Positions 10,451-19,177 of a DNA stretch of 64,000 nucleotides are shown here, piece after piece. The DNA lies in contig NZ_JAPDFT010000001.1 of NCBI RefSeq assembly GCF_025949665.1, positions 2,790,001 through 2,854,000 on the forward strand, read 5' to 3'. The position numbers and the translations under genes were made by a program. This DNA comes from Chryseobacterium viscerum (lineage in GTDB: Bacteria > Bacteroidota > Bacteroidia > Flavobacteriales > Weeksellaceae). The notes beneath the pieces were generated by a model that was given only the letters and a program-made list of their open reading frames with translations, ran no database searches and had not been told where the DNA came from. How positions within the stretch are numbered: position 1 is the stretch's first letter; each line of letters starts with the position of its first letter.

Positions 10451-10485
10451 CAGAATACTAACAACAGTTAGTATTCTGTTTTTTT
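10451..10485 (+). terminator. Terminator of subtilase A
   Basis: Perfect 12-bp stem CAGAATACTAAC / GTTAGTATTCTG (10451-10462 and 10467-10478), 4-nt loop, seven T. The hairpin after subtilase B is a copy with one compensated base pair. Confidence 0.92.
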
Positions 10486-10906
10486 GCATACTTACTTCCA
10501 TTCTCTCAAGATAAATCAAGAACTCATGCTAAACACTCTTATACCTTAAATATTGGCTGTATGAGTTAATTACAATTAGGTTTATTTAGACTTATTTTCA
10601 ACCAATCTCCAAAAAACAAACAACAACCATGTACCCTGAATCATTTTAGCCAGTTATCAGAATCTGAAAACAAAGCGTTGAGTTTTTTGATAAACTGGTC
10701 GTTTCTGTTTCAAATGTTAAATACCATTTTTTCCAATTATTGTTTTATACTAAAAAAGCAATAAACAGTAATATTGAAAATAACAAAAACATGCACATCT
10801 TATTAAAAAAATAAACAACTCAAACAAACATGAAATAAAATATTAAAATATTATTAAAAAAATTAGAATTATTTACCAAAACTAACTAATTATCAGTTTT
10901 TTGCTA
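10486..10906. other. Intergenic region between the two subtilases
   Basis: About 420 AT-rich bases with no open frame that looks coding. It carries the 10725-10746 box shared with 7895-7917. The -7 element of the second subtilase follows directly. Confidence 0.5.
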
Positions 10907-10914
10907 TAATTTTG
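10907..10914 (+). promoter_or_regulatory. -7 element of second subtilase
   Basis: TAATTTTG, matching TAnnTTTG and placed like the element before copy A. No clear -33 box. It overlaps a TTG that could be mistaken for a start codon. Confidence 0.55.
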
Positions 10915-10947
10915 ACTAACTATAATTTTTACAATTTATTACTCAAA

Positions 10948-13089
10948 ATGAAGAAACAATTACTTTTAATCAGCACATTGATTATTACATTAACAAGTGC
11001 GCAAAACAACGAAGAATTGAATAGAAAGTTAGAACGCCAAAGAATAGACAACAATGAGAGGTTTGATTCTTATGTATCTAAACGATATGGCGCTAACAAA
11101 ACTCCTGAAGTTTTAAAAGAAATCGAGCAGCAAAGAACCAATCTGGCAGGATTTTTACCCGATAACAGACCTTATTTTTTTCAAGCTCATGACATGGATC
11201 AGATTAAAAACTCCAATTCTGATTTTTTACAGGGAGGAACTATTACAGGTTTAACGGGATCGTTTAATGGAGAAGGCATTAAGTTTACCATTTTCGACGG
11301 AAGCACCTCATCCGGTGTAGCAAGAGTATTTGCTGGTCATGTTTTTTTTAACAATTTACCGAATAGAATAACGAATAAAGAAAGCAGCACTGTCAACTAT
11401 GGTGACCACGCAACAGCTGTTTCCAGTTTTATAGGAGCAAAAGATTACCCATACACTGTAACGTTTACAAATGGTACAACAAGACAGGTTAATTTCAAAG
11501 GAATTGCACCTAATTCTACTATAGATGCATATGCTTTTGGAACTTCTGTTCTGGACGGTGAAACTACCCAAAAAACAGTATTTCAAAAAATCACAACAGC
11601 TCAACCTAACATTTCAAATCACTCATATGGAACTAATCAGGGATGGGCAGACCCTCAACTGATTAATAATGAACCTTCATGGGTATGGAATGGGGCGTTT
11701 TCAAGCCCCAATACTACATTTGATGCTCAGGGAACTTATCATACCAATGACCGTGATTATGATCAGATTGTATACAACAACCCATCATACATTATCATAA
11801 AGTCCGCAGGAAATTCATTTGGTGAAGGACCTAGTGCTGATACAAGTACTTATAAAAAGTATTATAAAAATAGTTCAGGAAATTTAGTTGAATTCGCAGC
11901 AACCGATGTTTTACCTCCCAATAATTGCGCTCAAGGATATGACTGTATAGGAATTGGCTCTCTAGGGAAAAATATTATCGTTGTAGCAGCAGCGGATAGA
12001 ATTACAACTAATGATGGAAGATACACAAACTCTTCAGATGTTATCCATTCCGTTTATAGCAGTGCAGGACCAAGAGATGACGGAGGTATCAAACCAGACA
12101 TCACTGCTGTAGGAACAAGTGTTGCCAGTGCATGGACAGATAATAATGCTACAGGAGGCAGTAAAATTGATATAGGAGATGGTACTTCTTATTCTGCACC
12201 TGTAGTAACAGGTATTGTTGGACTTTGGACACAGATTAACAAACAACTGTTTTCCGGAAGCTTATTAAATGCTGCATCAGCAAAAACCTTAATGGTACAC
12301 TCAGCAAAAGAAGCAGGAAATATTGGTCCTGATCCACAATTTGGCTGGGGGTTTATTGATGCTAAAAAAGGAGCTGAACTTCTTGTTGGAAAATCTAACA
12401 ATAGTATCATTTTCAATGATGAAACCTTAAATAGCGGGGTTGCCAATGTAAAAACAGTAAAAGCATCAGGCTCAGAACCGTTAAAGGTGACCATATCCTG
12501 GATAGATCCTGAGTTTACCAACTTCACAAATCAATGGGGAAATATTTACAATAACAGAAGTTCCAAATTAATTAATGATCTGGATCTGAAAATTACAGAC
12601 ACCACTACAAACACCGTGTATTATCCGTGGAAACTGGATGCCAACAACCCAATGACTCCGGCTACCAAGGGAGATAACACTGTAGATAATGTGGAACAGG
12701 TTATCATTGATGCCCCGGTTGCAGGAAGAACTTATAAAATAGAGATTACCAATAAAGGGATACTCAAAAACAACTCAGGCGGAAATGCTCCTCAAAACTA
12801 CTCTATTATTGTAACAGGATTTACTGAGCTATTAGGAACTAAGGACACTGCAAACCCTCTTAATAATCTCGCAATTTCCCCTACGATTACGAAGGACTTT
12901 ACAAACATCCTGAAAGCACCTAAAAAATCCACTTTCAATGTATATGATCTTACAGGGAAAAAATTACAAAACGGAATCATCAACAATGACAAAGAACAGA
13001 TAGATTTATCCACATACACCAAAGGAATTTACATCATTGAAGTAAAAACAGACAAAGATGTTATTTCTAAAAAAGTGATCAAGGAATAA
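10948..13089 (+). CDS. S8 family serine peptidase with T9SS sorting tail (copy B)
   Basis: 713 residues, paralogue of the preceding gene with the same plan: signal peptide MKKQLLLISTLIITLTSAQ, helical pro-region, subtilisin domain with Asp117 (IFDGS), His154 (DHATAV) and Ser414 (GTSYSAP), beta-sandwich, T9SS type A tail. The first about 470 residues are clearly diverged from copy A. From the segment GAELLVGKSNNS onward the two are almost the same protein, and the DNA is also nearly the same through the stop codon. This contrast suggests recent gene conversion or recombination over the 3' third. The ATG at 10948 starts the signal peptide. Likely surface or secreted protease, substrate unknown. 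Confidence 0.93.
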   Translation: MKKQLLLISTLIITLTSAQNNEELNRKLERQRIDNNERFDSYVSKRYGANKTPEVLKEIEQQRTNLAGFLPDNRPYFFQAHDMDQIKNSNSDFLQGGTITGLTGSFNGEGIKFTIFDGSTSSGVARVFAGHVFFNNLPNRITNKESSTVNYGDHATAVSSFIGAKDYPYTVTFTNGTTRQVNFKGIAPNSTIDAYAFGTSVLDGETTQKTVFQKITTAQPNISNHSYGTNQGWADPQLINNEPSWVWNGAFSSPNTTFDAQGTYHTNDRDYDQIVYNNPSYIIIKSAGNSFGEGPSADTSTYKKYYKNSSGNLVEFAATDVLPPNNCAQGYDCIGIGSLGKNIIVVAAADRITTNDGRYTNSSDVIHSVYSSAGPRDDGGIKPDITAVGTSVASAWTDNNATGGSKIDIGDGTSYSAPVVTGIVGLWTQINKQLFSGSLLNAASAKTLMVHSAKEAGNIGPDPQFGWGFIDAKKGAELLVGKSNNSIIFNDETLNSGVANVKTVKASGSEPLKVTISWIDPEFTNFTNQWGNIYNNRSSKLINDLDLKITDTTTNTVYYPWKLDANNPMTPATKGDNTVDNVEQVIIDAPVAGRTYKIEITNKGILKNNSGGNAPQNYSIIVTGFTELLGTKDTANPLNNLAISPTITKDFTNILKAPKKSTFNVYDLTGKKLQNGIINNDKEQIDLSTYTKGIYIIEVKTDKDVISKKVIKE

Positions 13090-13112
13090 CCTATATAGAC
13101 AAAGATTTTTTA

Positions 13113-13147
13113 CAAAATACTAACAGTTGTTAGTATTTTGTTTTTTT
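13113..13147 (+). terminator. Terminator of subtilase B
   Basis: 12-bp stem CAAAATACTAAC / GTTAGTATTTTG, 4-nt loop, seven T. Homologous to the hairpin at 10451-10478; a G-C pair there is A-T here, so pairing has been kept. Its 3' arm overlaps the promoter region of the next gene. Confidence 0.9.
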
Positions 13148-13158
13148 GTGTATATTTG
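13127..13158 (+). promoter_or_regulatory. Promoter of 2-oxoacid dehydrogenase E1 gene
   Basis: -33-like TTG at 13127-13129 lies inside the preceding terminator hairpin; -7 TATATTTG at 13151-13158; spacer 21. The ATG is at 13165, six bases past the -7 box, so the transcript is predicted to be leaderless or nearly so. Confidence 0.6.
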
Positions 13159-13164
13159 CTTCCT

Positions 13165-15237
13165 ATGGAAAATGCACTTCACGAAAAAGTTTCTCAGGAT
13201 ATATTGCTCAAAGCGTATAATCACATGATGCTGGCCAAAGCAATGGCTGATATTTACGAAGAAAACAGAAATATCTGTAAATACGTTCATAGTACTTCAA
13301 GAGGCCACGAAGCTATACAGCTTGCAACAGCCTATCAGCTAAAGAAAGAAGACTGGGTTTCTCCTTATTACAGAGACGAAAGTATTCTTTTAGGAATTGG
13401 TTTTGAACCCTATCAGTTAATGCTTCAATTACTGGCTAAAGCTGATGATCCTTTTTCAGGAGGAAGGTCTTATTATTCCCACCCTTCAAGCAGGGACGAA
13501 AACAAACCCAAAATTGTTCACCAGAGCTCCGCTACGGGGATGCAGACTATCCCTACTACAGGAGTAGCTCAGGGAATCAAATACATACAGGACTTTAATC
13601 TTCAGGAGTTCGAAAACAACCCTGTTGTTGTGTGCAGCCTTGGAGACAATTCTGTTACAGAAGGTGAAGTGAGTGAAGCTTTACAGTTTGCCGCATTACA
13701 TCAGCTTCCTATCATATTCCTGGTTCAGGATAATGAATGGGGAATTTCCGTAACAAAGGATGAGGCAAGAACCTGTGATGCTTATGATTTTGTAGCAGGA
13801 TTCACCGGATTAAGCAGGATGAGAGTAGACGGAACAGATTTCGTGGAAAGTTTCGAAGCCATGAAAAAAGCGGTGGATTTTGTAAGAACCGAAAGAAAAC
13901 CTTTGGTTGTCTGCGCAAAAACAGTATTGATCGGGCATCACACTTCCGGAGTAAGAAGAGAATTCTATAGAGACGAAGAAGATTTAACAAAACATAGAGC
14001 TAAAGATCCGGGAGAAATTCTTAGAAAACATCTACTGGAAACAGGCATTGATGAAGATCTTTTGAAGCAAATCACTAAAAAGGCCCGCCTTGAAGCAGAA
14101 GAAGCTTTTGAAAAAGCTAAAAATGCAGAAGATCCGAAACCTGAAACCGTAATGCAGCACGTTTTTGCACCTACTCCAATTACAGAGGAAACAGGAACAC
14201 GTGAACCCGCCAACGGAGAAAAAATTGTAATGGTAGATGCTGCTATCCACGCGATACAGGAATTGATGTGGAAACACCCTGAAGCTCTTCTTTACGGACA
14301 GGATGTAGGAGAAAGAATTGGTGGGGTTTTCCGTGAAACAGTGACTTTAGGGAAAAAATTCGGAAGCAAAAGAGTATTCAATACAGCGATTCAGGAGGCT
14401 TATATCATTGGATCTACAGCTGGGATGAGTGCTGTGGGACTGAAACCAATTGTTGAAGTTCAGTTTGCAGATTATATTTACCCGGGAATAAACCAGCTAA
14501 TCACAGAGATCTCAAAGTCGAGCTACTTAAGCGGTGGAAAATTCCCTGTAAGCAACATCATCCGTGTTCCTATCGGGGCATATGGAGGAGGTGGTCCTTA
14601 CCACAGCGGAAGCGTTGAAAGTATTTTAGCCAATATAAAAGGAATCAAAATAGCATATCCAAGTAATGCTGCCGATTTCAAAGGATTATTAAAAGCAGCT
14701 TATTATGATCCGAATCCGGTAGTAATGCTGGAGCACAAAGGATTATACTGGAGTAAAGTTCCGGGAACCGAAGATGCTAAAACAATAGAACCAGCTGAAG
14801 ACTATGTTCTTCCGTTTGGAAAAGGAAAAGTAATCATTGAAGCTGATAAGGATGAAACTGAAAAAGGCAGAACCTTACTAGTAGTTACTTACGGAATGGG
14901 AGTTTATTGGGCGAAAGAAGCAGCTAAAAATTTCAACGGAAGAGTTGAGGTGATTGACTTAAGAACTTTAATTCCTCTTGATGAAGAACTTGTTTTTGAA
15001 AGAGTAAAAGCTCATGGAAAATGTATCGTTCTCACCGAAGAACAGCTTAACAACTCTTTTGCAGAAGCTTTCGCACACCGTATCTCTAAAAACTGCTTCA
15101 AGTATCTTGACGCACCTGTAGAAACAATGGGATCACTGGATGTACCTGCTGTTCCGATCAATCTGGTACTGGAAAAAGAAATGCTTCCAAATGCTGAAAA
15201 GCTCAGCAGTAAGATTGAAGAAATATTGAAATATTAA
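13165..15237 (+). CDS. 2-oxoacid dehydrogenase E1, fused alpha and beta subunits
   Basis: 690 residues. Catalyses thiamine-diphosphate-dependent oxidative decarboxylation of a 2-oxo acid and passes the acyl group to E2. Residues about 1-330 match the E1 alpha subunit, with the ThDP/Mg site LGDNSVTEGE...DNEWGIS. Residues about 360-690 match E1 beta (VMVDAAIHAIQE, LYGQDVGERIGGVF, FNTAIQEAYIIGSTAGM, IRVPIGAYGGGGPYHS). In Bacteroidota this fused form is usually taken as a branched-chain or general 2-oxoacid dehydrogenase; substrate cannot be told from sequence. No E2 or E3 gene is next to it. The ATG at 13165 starts the conserved N-terminus and follows a -7 box directly. Confidence 0.92.
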   Translation: MENALHEKVSQDILLKAYNHMMLAKAMADIYEENRNICKYVHSTSRGHEAIQLATAYQLKKEDWVSPYYRDESILLGIGFEPYQLMLQLLAKADDPFSGGRSYYSHPSSRDENKPKIVHQSSATGMQTIPTTGVAQGIKYIQDFNLQEFENNPVVVCSLGDNSVTEGEVSEALQFAALHQLPIIFLVQDNEWGISVTKDEARTCDAYDFVAGFTGLSRMRVDGTDFVESFEAMKKAVDFVRTERKPLVVCAKTVLIGHHTSGVRREFYRDEEDLTKHRAKDPGEILRKHLLETGIDEDLLKQITKKARLEAEEAFEKAKNAEDPKPETVMQHVFAPTPITEETGTREPANGEKIVMVDAAIHAIQELMWKHPEALLYGQDVGERIGGVFRETVTLGKKFGSKRVFNTAIQEAYIIGSTAGMSAVGLKPIVEVQFADYIYPGINQLITEISKSSYLSGGKFPVSNIIRVPIGAYGGGGPYHSGSVESILANIKGIKIAYPSNAADFKGLLKAAYYDPNPVVMLEHKGLYWSKVPGTEDAKTIEPAEDYVLPFGKGKVIIEADKDETEKGRTLLVVTYGMGVYWAKEAAKNFNGRVEVIDLRTLIPLDEELVFERVKAHGKCIVLTEEQLNNSFAEAFAHRISKNCFKYLDAPVETMGSLDVPAVPINLVLEKEMLPNAEKLSSKIEEILKY

Positions 15238-15251
15238 ATTTATATAAAATT

Positions 15252-15280
15252 AAAACCTCTAAAAATTTTAGAGGTTTTTT
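15252..15280 (+). terminator. Terminator of E1 gene
   Basis: 12-bp stem AAAACCTCTAAA / TTTAGAGGTTTT with a 3-nt loop and trailing T run, 15 bases after the stop. Confidence 0.9.
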
Positions 15281-15444
15281 TTATGCAATTTTTTCATTAC
15301 TTTTATTTAAGATTATCAACCTCAATTTTAGACTATTATAAACCAAGAAAACCCAATTATTCATTACCTGGCAGGCATTACAAAACAAAGCACATCACAG
15401 TTTGGTATTTATTTTGTCTCTACACGCAAAACACATTCTTCTTT

Positions 15445-16476
15445 ATGATCACAACCAAATACGTCAATTATAAACAGGTTCTCAATCTTGCCGGTGTGCA
15501 TCTTATCCTCATCTCTATCTGGTGTACATTGATTGCTGTTTTCTTTTATTTCTTCAACTGGCACTGGATGACGATTCCCTGGGTTCCTGTTGCACTGATT
15601 GGTACAGCAGAAGCGTTCCTTGTGGGTTTTAAAAATAACCAGGCGTATGACAGACTTTGGGAAGCCAGAAAAATCTGGGGTGGCATTGTGAATTCCAGCC
15701 GTTCGTTTGCATCTATGGTGTATGCCTTTGATACCAAAAATGAAGAAATTGGTGTTTTTGATCTTGAAGACCGTAAAAGAAGAATCGTTTATCGTCATAT
15801 TGCGTGGCTATACACTTTCCGTGAACAGCTTCTGGTTCCTACAGAATGGGAGCATATCAGTACGGAAAATAATAAATTCGGGAATATTAACCTGAGAAGA
15901 AACAGATTGATTAAAGCCGGGTTTCCGGATTACGGAAGAGCCCCTATTTTCCTCCACAAATATCTTTCGGAGGAAGAATATGAACTTAAAAATGATTATA
16001 AAAATTTTGCCACTTACCTGGTATCTCAACAGGCAAAAGACATCAATGAGCTGAAAAATATGGGAGCCATTACAGAATTCAACCAGACTCAGCTGCAGAA
16101 CGCCTTGAATGAATTCTATAATTTTCAGGGACAGGCAGAAAGAATCAAAAAATTCCCTTCCCCAAGACAGTTTGCCAGTACAGCCTTTGTTTTTAACATC
16201 CTGTTTATCATGCTTCTTCCTCTGGGATTAGTCAATGAGTTTGCAAAACTTGGCGATTGGGGAATCTGGACTTCTATTCCATTCTGTATCATCATCGGAT
16301 GGATCTACATTATCATGGAACTGGTGGGAGATTATTCTGAAAACCCTTTTGCAGGATTAATGTTTGATGTTCCTATGCTTTCTATCTGCCGAACAATTGA
16401 AATTGATCTTCTTCAGATGAGCGGAGAAACAGACCTTCCTGATCCTATTTCTTCTAAAAATGGTGTATTGGTATAA
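15445..16476 (+). CDS. Bestrophin-like (UPF0187) membrane channel family protein
   Basis: 343 residues. Bestrophin family proteins form pentameric anion or cation channels; the transported ion here is unknown. Seen: two N-terminal membrane segments (about 15-40 and 42-65), the family segment NNQAYDRLWEARKIWGGIVNSSRSF, a soluble helical middle, two further membrane segments near 250-295, and a C-terminal ENPFAGLMFDVPMLSICRTIEIDLLQM segment typical of the family. The ATG at 15445 is preferred over an upstream in-frame start at 15283 because the earlier 54 codons lack family similarity and include the preceding terminator's downstream region. Confidence 0.88.
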   Translation: MITTKYVNYKQVLNLAGVHLILISIWCTLIAVFFYFFNWHWMTIPWVPVALIGTAEAFLVGFKNNQAYDRLWEARKIWGGIVNSSRSFASMVYAFDTKNEEIGVFDLEDRKRRIVYRHIAWLYTFREQLLVPTEWEHISTENNKFGNINLRRNRLIKAGFPDYGRAPIFLHKYLSEEEYELKNDYKNFATYLVSQQAKDINELKNMGAITEFNQTQLQNALNEFYNFQGQAERIKKFPSPRQFASTAFVFNILFIMLLPLGLVNEFAKLGDWGIWTSIPFCIIIGWIYIIMELVGDYSENPFAGLMFDVPMLSICRTIEIDLLQMSGETDLPDPISSKNGVLV

Positions 16477-16674
16477 TTTTTCACTTATCCTTTTTAATAA
16501 AACCGAATTTCAGAATCTTTCTAAAAAATAAAAATATTCGGTAAAATATATTTTAAAAGTTCATTGTTTTTCATAATTTAGAGGCATTGAAAGCATTGGC
16601 TATGTTGATCCATCCGGATAGATTTGGCTTGTACTTTTTTCATCAGCTAATAATTTATCCCTTCTTTTTAAACA

Positions 16675-17760
16675 ATGAGATCCAAGCAAGTACTGCAGGT
16701 TTTGACTATGCTATGTCTTACCTTATTCTGCCCTAAAGTGAATTCACAGGTTGCCTTTAACAAAGAATTACCGAAAGAATTTACAGACCAGTTCACCAAA
16801 GAAATCACTGATAGCATTCCTTCTCTGGGATCTTTTATGGTTTCGCAAAACAATAAGATAATTTACGAACACTATTTTCACGGAGCCAATAAAGAAACCA
16901 TCTTCAGTGTAAAATCTGTTACCAAAAGTATTGTCTCTGTTCTGGCAGGTATTGCACAGGATAAAAACATCCTGCCCAACCTCAACACTCCGGTTTTAAA
17001 AATTCTTCCGGAATACAATGTCTCAAGGAGCAGATTTAAAAATATTTCCAACATTGAAGGAAAGGTAACTCATGATTCCATTAGAAATACATTAACATTA
17101 AAAAATCTACTGACCATGCAAGGTGGTTTTGACTGGGTTGAAAATTCAAAAATCTCAACAGCGATGTCTTTTTCCGGTGATCCCGTAAAATTTGTACTGG
17201 ATCTGCCTTTTGAAGAATATCCGGGAACAGTTTTTAATTACAACAGCGGTGAAAGCCATCTTTTTGGGGCTGCTTTGGCAAAAATTGTAAAAACGAATCT
17301 GAAACAATTTGCTGCAGAAAATCTTTTTAGACCTTTAAAAATGAATATTCCCCGATGGGATACGGATTCAATGGATAGAAACTTTGCAGCTTCAGAGCTT
17401 TTTATGAAACCTGAAGATCTGCTGAAATTCGGTATTATGATTCTGAATAACGGAAAATTTAGCGGCAAACAGATCGTGTCTTCAAAATGGATTCAGGAAT
17501 CTACAGCAGAGCATGTAAAACTGGATTACTGGGATGTAATGCCGGATGCCAACGGATATGGCTATTACTGGTGGCGAAGGAAGACCAACGGACATCAGGC
17601 TTTCGTAGCAACAGGTTATGGCGGCCAGCTCATATGCGTCATTCCAGACTTAAAAATGGTTATTGTGACCACTTGTTTTTTAAATGACAAAAACAAAGGC
17701 AGAACCGAGATTAAAAAACTTCATTATTTCATTGATAAAATGACAAAAGGAGATCTATAA
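16675..17760 (+). CDS. Exported serine hydrolase, beta-lactamase class C / NylB-like family
   Basis: 361 residues. Signal peptide ending at ...CPKVNSQ (about residue 25). The SxxK motif is S81-V-T-K84 (nucleophile and base). The second motif reads Y189-N-S rather than the YxN of classic class C enzymes, as in esterase and 6-aminohexanoate-hydrolase-like members. The third catalytic region is probably TGYGGQ near residue 320. The fold suggests a periplasmic esterase or peptide hydrolase rather than a true beta-lactamase. The next gene follows after 24 bases, so the two may be co-transcribed. Substrate unknown. Confidence 0.85.
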   Translation: MRSKQVLQVLTMLCLTLFCPKVNSQVAFNKELPKEFTDQFTKEITDSIPSLGSFMVSQNNKIIYEHYFHGANKETIFSVKSVTKSIVSVLAGIAQDKNILPNLNTPVLKILPEYNVSRSRFKNISNIEGKVTHDSIRNTLTLKNLLTMQGGFDWVENSKISTAMSFSGDPVKFVLDLPFEEYPGTVFNYNSGESHLFGAALAKIVKTNLKQFAAENLFRPLKMNIPRWDTDSMDRNFAASELFMKPEDLLKFGIMILNNGKFSGKQIVSSKWIQESTAEHVKLDYWDVMPDANGYGYYWWRRKTNGHQAFVATGYGGQLICVIPDLKMVIVTTCFLNDKNKGRTEIKKLHYFIDKMTKGDL

Positions 17761-17784
17761 CAACCAATATAAAACTAATACCAA

Positions 17785-18525
17785 TTGAAGAACACAAAAT
17801 TCTATTTAGCTTTTACTTTAATCTTTATTGCAAACCTGTCTTTCGCGCAGTCCTCCGAAAACATCAAAAACGTAAGAGAAAAACAGTTAAAAATACAAAA
17901 TCAAAAGGAAGATTTAGATTTTAAAAGAATGGAAGAAGAACTCAAAGTAAAGGGCAAAGATTCAGGGCCCTTTACATACGGTGTATTTCCTTATCCTATC
18001 TATGACAGTATTCAGAAAGACGGCTTTAAAGGAGTGGGAACACTGGGAAATTTTTTCGGATTAAAACTTCAGGGCAAAAGGATTGTCTATACAAGTTTTC
18101 TTGAAAACAACTGGGGAACTCTAAATTCACATAAGGTCAAAAATAAAGACAGAGTATTCTTTACGATTCTTGTTCTTACAGATTTCATTGATGACAAAGA
18201 ATATACATCCAGTAAAATGAATATTGTCTCAAGGAACTTTCCGGATGTAATCGGGCAAGGATTTATAAAGACTTCTGATAACAGAATCGACTTCTCAGCC
18301 TTCACCACTCTTGAAAAGGAAGACTTTGCCATTGTAAACATGAAACTTTATCATCTGAAATATGGCAATATCATTTTGATTGCCCCACAGAAAGACGGAA
18401 GCCTCCGAAGCATACAGATCAATAATACAACTGATCTGACCTCTGAAACCTTAAAATCATATCTGGAACAGCTGATACAAAAACCGGAAGTAACTTCCTT
18501 TTTTATTAATGAAAAAACGATCTGA
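17785..18525 (+). CDS. Secreted protein of unknown function (TTG start)
   Basis: 246 residues, family not recognised. The start is TTG at 17785: it opens a clear signal peptide (MKNTKFYLAFTLIFIANLSFAQ), an in-frame TAA lies 9 bases upstream, and the next in-frame ATG is about 48 codons in, after the signal peptide. The mature part begins with a Lys/Glu/Gln-rich helix (about 25-60) followed by a mixed alpha/beta region. No cysteines or catalytic motifs stand out. Probably periplasmic; its place 24 bases after the serine hydrolase gene suggests a shared transcript. The stop codon lies within the terminator loop. Confidence 0.75.
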   Translation: MKNTKFYLAFTLIFIANLSFAQSSENIKNVREKQLKIQNQKEDLDFKRMEEELKVKGKDSGPFTYGVFPYPIYDSIQKDGFKGVGTLGNFFGLKLQGKRIVYTSFLENNWGTLNSHKVKNKDRVFFTILVLTDFIDDKEYTSSKMNIVSRNFPDVIGQGFIKTSDNRIDFSAFTTLEKEDFAIVNMKLYHLKYGNIILIAPQKDGSLRSIQINNTTDLTSETLKSYLEQLIQKPEVTSFFINEKTI

Positions 18526-18539
18526 ACCGATCGTTTTTT
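18512..18539 (+). terminator. Terminator overlapping the end of the preceding gene
   Basis: 11-bp stem AAAAAACGATC / GATCGTTTTTT. The six-base loop begins with the TGA stop codon of the upstream gene, so the hairpin starts inside the coding region. The A-rich 5' arm could also make it work for the convergent lrp-type gene. Confidence 0.88.
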
Positions 18540-18560
18540 ATCATAAGGCAGTCCAATAAT

Positions 18561-19019
18561 CTATAATACGATCGCCGTTGTATTTTTTACTTCAGAAATC
18601 ATAAATGAGCTGTGTGTGCTTGCGATGTGCTGAAGCGTCGTAAGTTTTGTCAGCATAAAACTGCGATAATCTTCAATATCTTTTACGCCTATCTTAAGGA
18701 TATAATCATAATCACCGCTTACATGGAAACACTCTGTCACTTCCTGCAGATCCATCACCTCCTTTTCAAACTGAAGTACAAATTCTTTTTTATGCTGGCT
18801 TAATTTCACATGACACAGAACGATAAAATTTTTCTTAACTTTGCTTTTGTCCAGCAAGGCTACATATTTTGAAATAACGCCTGAATTTTCAAGCTTTTTC
18901 ACTCGCTCATAAACAGCTGTAACAGATAATCCAAGCTTCCCGGACAACTCTTTGGTGGTTTGTTTGCAGTCTTCCTGTAGAAAAAACAAGAGTTTCTTAT
19001 CAGTTTCGTCAAGTTCCAT
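18561..19019 (-). CDS. Lrp/AsnC family transcriptional regulator
   Basis: 152 residues. N-terminal winged helix-turn-helix (MELDETDKKLLFFLQEDCKQTTKELSGKLGLSV... and VYERVKKLENSGVISKYVALLD), then an alpha/beta RAM (ACT-like) ligand domain (VTECFHVSGDYDYILKIGVKDIEDYRSFM). Such proteins sense amino acids and form octameric DNA-wrapping assemblies. It is divergent from a Cys/Met-metabolism PLP enzyme gene with 158 bases between the starts, the classic arrangement for a local regulator, so it probably controls that gene and itself (inference). Confidence 0.93.
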   Translation of the reverse strand: MELDETDKKLLFFLQEDCKQTTKELSGKLGLSVTAVYERVKKLENSGVISKYVALLDKSKVKKNFIVLCHVKLSQHKKEFVLQFEKEVMDLQEVTECFHVSGDYDYILKIGVKDIEDYRSFMLTKLTTLQHIASTHSSFMISEVKNTTAIVL

Positions 19020-19060
19020 AGATATTTTTTTGGTAAAAGTTTAATAATATCGAAGATACT

Positions 19061-19088
19061 AAATATTTTTTCTAAATAAACAATATTT
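19061..19088. promoter_or_regulatory. Possible Lrp-type operator in the divergent region
   Basis: Inverted repeat AAATATT (19061-19067) and AATATTT (19082-19088) in an A/T-rich divergent intergenic region. Lrp/AsnC sites are degenerate and AT-rich, so this is only suggestive. Confidence 0.3.
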
Positions 19089-19177
19089 TACAGTTTTATA
19101 TTCTATAAATTCAAATTTATGTTGTAATAATTAGCAAATTAGTGCAAATTGTGACAATAAAATAAAAACAAATATTT

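Noticed and set aside
15283-15444. 54-codon N-terminal extension of the bestrophin-like protein
   Set aside because: No family similarity, begins in the T run of the upstream terminator; the ATG at 15445 gives normal family length.
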